Shown in pieces: positions 1 to 4,633 of a stretch of 8,370 nucleotides of DNA; positions within the stretch are counted from its first letter, which is position 1; every line of letters begins with the position of its first letter. Both the position numbers and the translations under genes were made by a program. This stretch comes from Chloroflexota bacterium (GTDB lineage Bacteria > Chloroflexota > Limnocylindria > QHBO01), in assembly GCA_013694795.1 (NCBI GenBank), contig JACDBS010000106.1:1-8370 (forward strand). The letters are read 5' to 3'. Under the pieces are notes generated by a model. That model had not been told where the DNA came from, ran no database searches, and was given only the letters and a program-made list of their open reading frames with translations.

Positions 1-348
1 GAGCGCGACGTCCGCGGCGACGGATGGCGCGCACGCCGGCTCCTGGTGCGCGACGACGGACTCGGCTTCTCGCTGTCCGAGACAACGGTCGAGGCCGACG
101 CCGAGATGCGGCTCTGGTACAAGCACCACCAGGAGGCCTGCTTCTGCATCGAGGGCGAGGCGGAGATCACCGAGCGCGATACGGGGATGATGCATCGCAT
201 CGGTCCGGGATCGGTCTATTCGCCGGAACATGATCGGCACGAGATCCGCGTCATTTCGGCGCTGCGCCTGGTCTGCGTCTTCAATCCGGCGCTCACCGGC
301 CAAGAGAGGCACGACGCCGATGGGAGTTACCTTCCAGCCGGCGACTGA
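1..348 (+). CDS. ectC: Ectoine synthase EctC, 5'-truncated by window edge
   Basis: EctC is a cytosolic cupin enzyme. It closes N-gamma-acetyl-diaminobutyrate into the compatible solute ectoine, the last step after EctB and EctA. The frame is open from base 1. The 115 visible residues begin ERDVRGDGW, so only about a dozen N-terminal residues should be missing (family length about 130). Family hallmarks are WYKHHQEA (visible 39-46), IEGEAEI (50-56), YSPEHDRH (73-80), CVFNPALTG (92-100) and DADGSY at the end. Residues that correspond, from memory of the Paenibacillus enzyme, to the iron ligands Glu57, Tyr84 and His92 and to Glu115 are E45, Y73, H80 and E102. The loop between Tyr and His is one residue shorter than in sequences I know. 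The gene ends one base before the stop of the convergent lipoprotein gene. Other ect genes, if clustered, lie outside the window to the left. Family assignment is very secure. Confidence 0.95.
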   Translation, partial: ERDVRGDGWRARRLLVRDDGLGFSLSETTVEADAEMRLWYKHHQEACFCIEGEAEITERDTGMMHRIGPGSVYSPEHDRHEIRVISALRLVCVFNPALTGQERHDADGSYLPAGD

Positions 349-349
349 A

Positions 350-799
350 TCACTCGCCGATGTGGATCGGCGTGCAGAAGTTCTCACCGGCGTTTCCGGT
401 GCAGATCCGGTAGTCGCCGGCTTCGGCAGTTTCAGGAATCGGGACCCTGTCAGGTCCCGGCCCTCCCACGCCGATGTCGTCCACGGCGATCGGCTCGGCG
501 CCGACGGGATGCCAGGACCGCTGCCAGCCTGCGCCGGGGCCATCCGATAACAGATCGTAGCGATGCGCCCACGAATCACCGACGCGCTGCTCGAGCACGA
601 ACAGGACACCACGATTGCTTCCGGCGGGAAACGTCAACCCGACGACGCCGCCGGGCGAGACGGCTACCGGATCCGCCACCATCAATTCGGGTTGCATCTG
701 TGCCTCCGGATCAGCCGGACCAGCGATGGGGGCGCCCTCGGGCATCACGGAGCATCCAGACCCGATCACGAGCAGCACCGACAACGCGAATCGCTTCAC
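350..799 (-). CDS. Putative small secreted lipoprotein with an Ig-like C-terminal region
   Basis: No specific function is recognised. The 149-aa reading starts at a GTG (799) and gives MKRFALSVLLVIGSGC: a short basic N-region, a hydrophobic core and a Cys at 16 that would be the lipidated residue. The lipobox is imperfect because position -3 is Gly. A Pro/Ala-rich linker follows (20-43). Residues 44-149 look like a beta-sandwich: VSPGGVVGLTF, a run of aromatic and hydrophobic strands, IPETAEAGDYRIC, and two cysteines (133, 142) that could form a disulfide. This resembles bacterial Ig-like folds but was not tested. It lies 38 nt after aspS and is probably cotranscribed with it. No Shine-Dalgarno precedes the GTG. 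An in-frame TTG at 841 overlaps the aspS stop (ATTGA, with GAGGG just upstream) and would add 14 residues by coupled translation. Codon choice is looser than in the neighbours (TTA, AGG, TTT), which fits a fast-evolving gene. Confidence 0.7.
   Translation of the reverse strand: MKRFALSVLLVIGSGCSVMPEGAPIAGPADPEAQMQPELMVADPVAVSPGGVVGLTFPAGSNRGVLFVLEQRVGDSWAHRYDLLSDGPGAGWQRSWHPVGAEPIAVDDIGVGGPGPDRVPIPETAEAGDYRICTGNAGENFCTPIHIGE
355..401 (+). terminator. Tandem hairpins after ectC, candidate terminator
   Basis: Seven bases after the ectC stop is a perfect 7-bp stem with a four-base loop (355-361 pairs with 366-372, loop GTGG). A perfect 6-bp stem follows (385-390 with 396-401, loop CGTTT). Neither is followed by a T-run, so this is not a classical intrinsic terminator, but such stems often serve that role in GC-rich genomes. 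Both lie inside the last codons of the opposing lipoprotein gene, because the two genes leave no free space for a terminator. A third perfect 7-bp stem sits at 440-459. Stems of this size also arise by chance in GC-rich DNA. Confidence 0.4.
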
Positions 800-837
800 G
801 AGAAGGAGACGCCGATGCCGGCGGGCAGGTTCCCAGT

Positions 838-2622
838 TCAATCGCCCTCGACAATTCGCAGATGGAGCTCCTCGAGCTGCTCCGGCGCGATCGGCGAGGG
901 GGCGTCCATCATCAGGTCGGTACCGGATTGTGTCTTCGGGAATGCCATCACCTCGCGGATGTTGTCGACCTCGGCGAAGAGGGCGGCCCACCGATCGAGG
1001 CCGATGGCGATCCCGCCGTGCGGCGGCGCCCCGTACTCCAGCGCGTCGAGTAGCGCGCCGAACTGGTCGCGCATGCCCTCGAGGCTGTGGCCCATGAGCG
1101 CGAACGCCTGCTCGAGCAGCGGTCGCTGGTGGATCCGGACCGATCCGCCGCCACACTCCCAGCCGTTGAGCGCCAGGTCGTACTGCTGGGCACGCACCTT
1201 CCCCGGGTCCGACTCCATGAGCGGGACGTCCTCGGGGACCGGTGCGCTGAACGGGTTGTGGGTCGCGTCCCAGCGCTGCCCCTCAGCCTCCCAGGTGAAC
1301 ATCGGGAAGCGATGGACCCAGACGTATGCCAGCACGCCAGGTCGCCGCAGGCCCAACGCATCGCCCATCGCCAGCCGGAGGTGGCCGAGGGCCTCGGCAC
1401 CGGCGATCGAGTCGGCGTCGGCCACGATCAGGACAAGGTCGCCTGCCGACGCCCCAGTGGCGACGAGCAGATCGGCCTCCCGACCCTCGAGGAACTTCGC
1501 GGCCGGCCCATGGAACGAGCCATCGGCCGTCACCGACAGCTGGACGAGGCCCTTCGCGCCGTGGCGCCTGGCCAGGTCGGTCAGCTCGTCGAGCTGCTTT
1601 CGCGAGTAATCGGCGCAGCCGGGCGCACAGATGCCTCGGACGGCGCCGCCCGCCGCGATCGGCTCAGTAAAGACCCGGAAGTCGACCGCGCGGACCACAT
1701 CGGTCAGATCGACCAGCTCGAGTCCGAAGCGGATGTCGGGCTTGTCGGATCCGTATCGGTCCATCGCTTCCGCATAGGTCAGGCGCGGGAAGGGCTCATG
1801 CAGGATTGGACGGTTCGGAAGCACCTCCCGTGAAACGCGGGTGACCATGCCCTCGACCGAGGCCATCACGTCGTCCTCGCCCACGAAGCTCATCTCGAGG
1901 TCGACCTGGGTGAACTCGGGACCTCGGTCCTTGCGAGTGTCCTCGTCGCGCATGCAATGCGCCAGCTGGTAGTAGCGGTCGTAGCCGGCCACCATCAGGA
2001 TCTGCTTGAGCTGCTGAGGCGACTGCGGCAGGGCATAGAAGTGTCCGGGCTGGACGCGCGACGGAACCACGAAGTCGCGGGCGCCTTCCGGGGTGCTGCG
2101 GATCAGTAGCGGCGTCTCGATCTCGACGAAGCCGTCGTCCTCGAGCGCCTGCCGGATTGCCGATGCCAGTCGGGCGCGGAGGAGCATCCGCTGCTGCATC
2201 AGCGGGCGGCGGAGGTCCAGGTACCGATGCTTCAGGCGCAGCGCCTCGTCCAGCCCGGCCTGCTCCTCGTTGATGTAGAAGGGCGGCACCTTCGACGGGT
2301 TGAGCACGCTGAACCGATCCACCGCGACCTCGATCCCACCGGTGGGAAGCTCCTTGTTGCTGGTCCCCTCCGGACGGGCTCGGACCACTCCTTCGACCTG
2401 CACCACCCACTCGTTCCGTGCCGGCTCGGCGGCGGCGTGCGCATCGGCCGCATCCTCGGCGTTCGTGATGACCTGCGTGATGCCGTGGCGATCGCGGAGG
2501 TCGAAGAAGGCGAGATGGCCGTGGTCGCGACGCCGGTGCACCCACCCGGCCAGCGTCACGCGCTCCCCGTCGTGGGATGCACGGAGCTCGCCGCAGGTGT
2601 GCGTCCGGAAGGCGGTGCTCAT
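838..2622 (-). CDS. aspS: Aspartyl-tRNA synthetase, bacterial type, probably non-discriminating
   Basis: This class IIb synthetase charges tRNA-Asp, and possibly tRNA-Asn, with aspartate in the cytosol. Its 594 aa match the usual bacterial length. The order is an N-terminal OB-fold anticodon domain (about 1-110, GWVHRRRDHG at 26-35), then the catalytic core with the flipping loop PQSPQQLKQ (199-207), motif 2 RDEDTRKDRGPEFTQVDLEM (225-244), the bacterial GAD insertion (about 285-420), LNGWECGGGS (485-494), motif 3 GGIAIGLDR (536-544) and the C-terminal FPKTQSGTDLM signature (561-571). His34 in RRRDHG is the residue seen in non-discriminating enzymes, whereas discriminating ones such as E. coli have Leu. 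The ATG at 2622 was chosen because homology begins there and because its ATGA overlaps the hisS stop, implying translational coupling. A weak AAGGA lies 11 nt upstream. The longer frame upstream is only hisS read out of phase. Confidence 0.97.
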   Translation of the reverse strand: MSTAFRTHTCGELRASHDGERVTLAGWVHRRRDHGHLAFFDLRDRHGITQVITNAEDAADAHAAAEPARNEWVVQVEGVVRARPEGTSNKELPTGGIEVAVDRFSVLNPSKVPPFYINEEQAGLDEALRLKHRYLDLRRPLMQQRMLLRARLASAIRQALEDDGFVEIETPLLIRSTPEGARDFVVPSRVQPGHFYALPQSPQQLKQILMVAGYDRYYQLAHCMRDEDTRKDRGPEFTQVDLEMSFVGEDDVMASVEGMVTRVSREVLPNRPILHEPFPRLTYAEAMDRYGSDKPDIRFGLELVDLTDVVRAVDFRVFTEPIAAGGAVRGICAPGCADYSRKQLDELTDLARRHGAKGLVQLSVTADGSFHGPAAKFLEGREADLLVATGASAGDLVLIVADADSIAGAEALGHLRLAMGDALGLRRPGVLAYVWVHRFPMFTWEAEGQRWDATHNPFSAPVPEDVPLMESDPGKVRAQQYDLALNGWECGGGSVRIHQRPLLEQAFALMGHSLEGMRDQFGALLDALEYGAPPHGGIAIGLDRWAALFAEVDNIREVMAFPKTQSGTDLMMDAPSPIAPEQLEELHLRIVEGD

Positions 2623-3899
2623 GGGAGAGCCGATCCTTCGCTGACCCGGGCCGCGACATCCTCGACGGCGACCGAGTCCTGCTCGCCGCTGTGGAGATTC
2701 TTGAGGCCCACGAGTCCGGTCCTCAGTTCCTCCCCCACGATCACCGCCCACCCGGCGCCGACCTTGGCTGCCGCCTCGAGTTGCTTGCCGAGCTTGCGGC
2801 TGCTGCCGTCCGGCCGCACGGCGATGCCGGCGTCGCGCAGCTGCCCCGCCACGCGAAGCCGATCTGCGTGGTCATCGGCGAAGCCCACCACGGCCACCAG
2901 GTCTGACGCCTGCGGCAACGAGACGCCCTGCTCCTGCATGGCGATGACGACGCGATCCAGCCCGATGCCGAAGCCGATCCCCGGGGTCGCGCGCCCGCCG
3001 AGAAGCTCGACCAGGCCGTCGTAGCGGCCGCCGCCGCCGAGCGCCTGCTGCTGACCCTCGCGTCCGGCTATCACGAACTCGAATGCCGTGCGCGTGTAGT
3101 AGTCGAGCCCACGGACGAGCCGGTGATCGACGATGTGGCGCACGCCCAGCGTATCGAGCAGATCGAGCACTTGCCGAAAATGCGCGCGGCACTCATCGCA
3201 CAGGTGGTCGGCGCTCTTCGGCGCGCCCTCCGTGAGATCGGCGGCCAGCATCTTGTCGTCCAGCACCCGCAGCGGGTTGACCTGGAGCCTGCGCCGGGAA
3301 TCATCGGTCAAGCGCTCGATGTGGACGCTGAAATAGTCGACAAGGGCCTGCCGATAGGCCGGCCGGCAGACCGCGTCGCCGATGGAGTTCAGGTGGACGA
3401 CCACATCGGTCAAGCCGACCTCCGTGTAGAACCGATGCGCGAGCTCGATGACTTCGGCGTCCACGGCTGGTCCGGGATCACCGACGACCTCCACGTCCCA
3501 TTGGCTGAACTGGCGGAAGCGGCCGGCCTGCGGGCGGTCGTAGCGGAACATGGGACCGATGAGGCTCAGGCGCAGCGGGCCGGGCCGCACGTGCATGCCG
3601 TGCTCGATGAAGGCGCGCACGATCCCGGCGGTCGGCTCGGGGCGGAGCGCCCATTCCGCTCGCTCCTCGTCGCTGCCGGTCGCGCCGGAGACGCGGAACA
3701 TCTCCTTCTCGACCGCGGCGCTGCTCTCGCCCAGGCCGCGCGCGAAGAGCTCGACTCGCTCGAAGAGCGGCGTCTCGATGCGCTCGAAGGCGTAGCGGCG
3801 CGAGAGGTCACGCGCGACGGCCTCGACGCGGTTCCAGGCCGCCGCTTCCTCGGGAAGCAGGTCACGGGTACCGCGTGGGGCGCTGATCGTCTTCGCCAT
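2619..3899 (-). CDS. hisS: Histidyl-tRNA synthetase
   Basis: This class IIa synthetase charges tRNA-His in the cytosol as a dimer. The 426 aa are the normal bacterial length. It starts with APRGTRDLLP (7-16), the canonical N-terminus. Next are RIETPLFE (40-47), the RPEPTA segment (86-91; RPEGTA in most homologues), motif 2 GPMFRYDRPQAGRFRQF (115-131) and the histidine-specific LVRGLDYYTR (261-270) with the catalytic Arg263. ALGGGGRYDGL (286-296) and motif 3 GIGFGIGLDR (307-316) follow; motif 3 has Asp where many homologues have Glu. The C-terminal anticodon-binding domain has SSRKLGKQLEAAAKVGA (366-382) and AVIVGEEE-like residues. An HLCDEC pair of cysteines (232-237) lies in the insertion domain. 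No Shine-Dalgarno precedes the ATG; instead TAGACT lies 6 nt upstream. The gene heads the probable hisS-aspS-lipoprotein operon. No T-box motifs are visible in the upstream gap. Confidence 0.97.
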   Translation of the reverse strand: MAKTISAPRGTRDLLPEEAAAWNRVEAVARDLSRRYAFERIETPLFERVELFARGLGESSAAVEKEMFRVSGATGSDEERAEWALRPEPTAGIVRAFIEHGMHVRPGPLRLSLIGPMFRYDRPQAGRFRQFSQWDVEVVGDPGPAVDAEVIELAHRFYTEVGLTDVVVHLNSIGDAVCRPAYRQALVDYFSVHIERLTDDSRRRLQVNPLRVLDDKMLAADLTEGAPKSADHLCDECRAHFRQVLDLLDTLGVRHIVDHRLVRGLDYYTRTAFEFVIAGREGQQQALGGGGRYDGLVELLGGRATPGIGFGIGLDRVVIAMQEQGVSLPQASDLVAVVGFADDHADRLRVAGQLRDAGIAVRPDGSSRKLGKQLEAAAKVGAGWAVIVGEELRTGLVGLKNLHSGEQDSVAVEDVAARVSEGSALP

Positions 3900-3905
3900 A
3901 GTCGG

Positions 3906-3911
3906 AGTCTA
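3906..3911 (-). promoter_or_regulatory. Candidate -10 box for a leaderless hisS transcript
   Basis: On the minus strand TAGACT is followed by six bases and then the hisS ATG. It matches the TANNNT pattern of bacterial -10 elements, at the spacing that places the transcription start on or next to the start codon. The absence of any Shine-Dalgarno agrees. No convincing -35 hexamer sits 17-18 bp upstream. The same arrangement occurs before the 93-aa gene, which strengthens the reading. Confidence 0.45.
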
Positions 3912-3974
3912 CCGGCCTGCGGCGCGGACGTGGCATGGCGGGCGGGGGTGCGCCGTCGGGCCGCTTTCCTATCG

Positions 3975-4046
3975 GATTCTCATGGGGAGATTACTATCAC
4001 GGAGTGGCGCGGCCCAACCGCGTCAGATTCTCACCCGAGGAGAATT
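3975..4046. repeat. Two-copy dyad element in the hisS upstream gap
   Basis: The octamer GATTCTCA occurs at 3975-3982 and again at 4026-4033. Each copy is followed after a short spacer by GGAGATT (3986-3992) or GGAGAATT (4039-4046), so each forms a small dyad. The first has TCTC/GAGA arms; the second has a 6-bp ATTCTC/GAGAAT stem with a 7-base loop. The dyad centres (about 3984 and 4036) are close to 52 bp apart, near five helical turns, which would put them on one face of the DNA. They lie 85-147 bp before the hisS start in a relatively AT-rich patch. They could be operator sites or part of a leader RNA; no regulator is identifiable. Confidence 0.35.
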
Positions 4047-4096
4047 CGACAGGATGCGGGGTGGGAGTGACGCTCGGGGCCGCGGTCCGCAGCGCG

Positions 4097-4113
4097 AGCT
4101 ATCCGATATAGCT
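4097..4113. other. AT-rich hairpin between the 93-aa gene and hisS
   Basis: A perfect 6-bp inverted repeat, AGCTAT and ATAGCT, encloses CCGAT. It lies 33 nt past the stop of the 93-aa gene. Its low GC content stands out from the surroundings. On the minus strand no U-run follows, so a terminator role is uncertain; an operator is equally possible. Confidence 0.3.
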
Positions 4114-4145
4114 TTCCGGGGGTGAGGATCTGAGAGGACTCGGCC

Positions 4146-4427
4146 TCACTCCTCGGCTGAGCCAGCTCGCATGCGACGGCGCGTGGACACCTCGACCGGG
4201 CGCTCGCGACTCTCGGCGGCCGGGTGCTCGACGAGGGCAACGACGCGGCTGGCCATGAAGCGGCCAGTGCGCACGGGAGTGCCGCTGCGCGTCACCTCGC
4301 TCACCTCGATCACGCCACGGGCGCTGGTGACCTCGATGCGGCGGCCTGCGCGCGTGGCCACGATCTCGAAGGTCTGCGTTCCTCCCTGGCCGGTGTCCAC
4401 AACGGCTTCGACGCGATCACCCTTCAT
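4146..4427 (-). CDS. Uncharacterised 93-aa protein between rel and hisS
   Basis: I do not recognise this protein. It starts MKGDRVEAVVDTG and appears to be a small all-beta, soluble protein. Residues 1-70 alternate hydrophobic and polar residues, as in TFEIVATRAGRRIEVTS, then GVIEVSEVTRSGTPVRTGRF and ASRVVALVEHP. A charged, Arg/Glu-rich tail of about 23 residues follows and is probably disordered. There is no signal peptide, membrane segment or cysteine. It is judged real because codon third positions are overwhelmingly G or C and the frame fills most of an otherwise empty interval. The ATG at 4427 was chosen because TACACT lies exactly 6 nt upstream, as before hisS, and there is no Shine-Dalgarno. 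An upstream in-frame start would add 19 unconvincing residues. It occupies the place where dtd (D-aminoacyl-tRNA deacylase) is often found, but it shows none of the Dtd motifs I know. Confidence 0.68.
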   Translation of the reverse strand: MKGDRVEAVVDTGQGGTQTFEIVATRAGRRIEVTSARGVIEVSEVTRSGTPVRTGRFMASRVVALVEHPAAESRERPVEVSTRRRMRAGSAEE

Positions 4428-4433
4428 GCGCGG

Positions 4434-4439
4434 AGTGTA
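4434..4439 (-). promoter_or_regulatory. Candidate -10 box for the 93-aa gene
   Basis: On the minus strand TACACT stands six bases before the ATG. Aligned on the start codons, the hisS and 93-aa upstream sequences read GTA[GC]ACTCCG followed by three variable bases and ATG, which suggests the same leaderless start architecture. A poor -35 candidate (TCGAAG) lies about 18 bp upstream. Confidence 0.42.
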
Positions 4440-4514
4440 CGCCCGACCGGTAGCCGCCTTCGATCCGCGACAGGTTGCGCTCAACGCACCTATCTACGAG
4501 GCAGGGCTCATTCG

Positions 4515-4550
4515 CGGCCACGAGTTGCATCCGCACGCAACATCTGGCCG
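4515..4550 (-). terminator. Two-part hairpin downstream of rel
   Basis: An outer perfect 6-bp stem (CGGCCA 4515-4520 with TGGCCG 4545-4550) encloses an inner perfect 5-bp stem (GTTGC 4524-4528 with GCAAC 4537-4541). They are separated by a 3x3 internal loop, and the apical loop has eight bases. It lies about 84 nt after the rel stop with no T-run. It may terminate or stabilise the rel message, or belong to a small structured RNA. Apart from this stem-loop and the -10 candidate at 4434-4439, I see nothing in the gap 4428-4633. Confidence 0.33.
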
Positions 4551-4633
4551 GTATTGGCCTCCGAGACCGCCGATGTTGGTTGTTGGGTGCGCTCAGCGAA
4601 ACGCGGCAACCGCCCGAGGCAGGCGCCTAGGAC

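Noticed and set aside
563..1833. Plus-strand frames of 348 and 248 codons opposite aspS and the lipoprotein gene
   Set aside because: Their translations are Arg/Ser/Pro-rich composition shadows without motifs; aspS homology covers nearly all of the interval.
838..2751. Longer aspS reading starting at 2751
   Set aside because: The extra 43 residues are hisS sequence read out of frame, rich in Gly and Arg. AspRS homology begins at the ATG at 2622, which overlaps the hisS stop.
3123..4070. 315-codon plus-strand frame opposite hisS
   Set aside because: It is a shadow of hisS running into the upstream gap, with no domain and no ribosome site.
3900..4145. T-box riboswitch upstream of hisS
   Set aside because: The conserved antiterminator bulge sequence (GGUGGNACCGCG type) is absent, and there is no terminator with a U-run before hisS.
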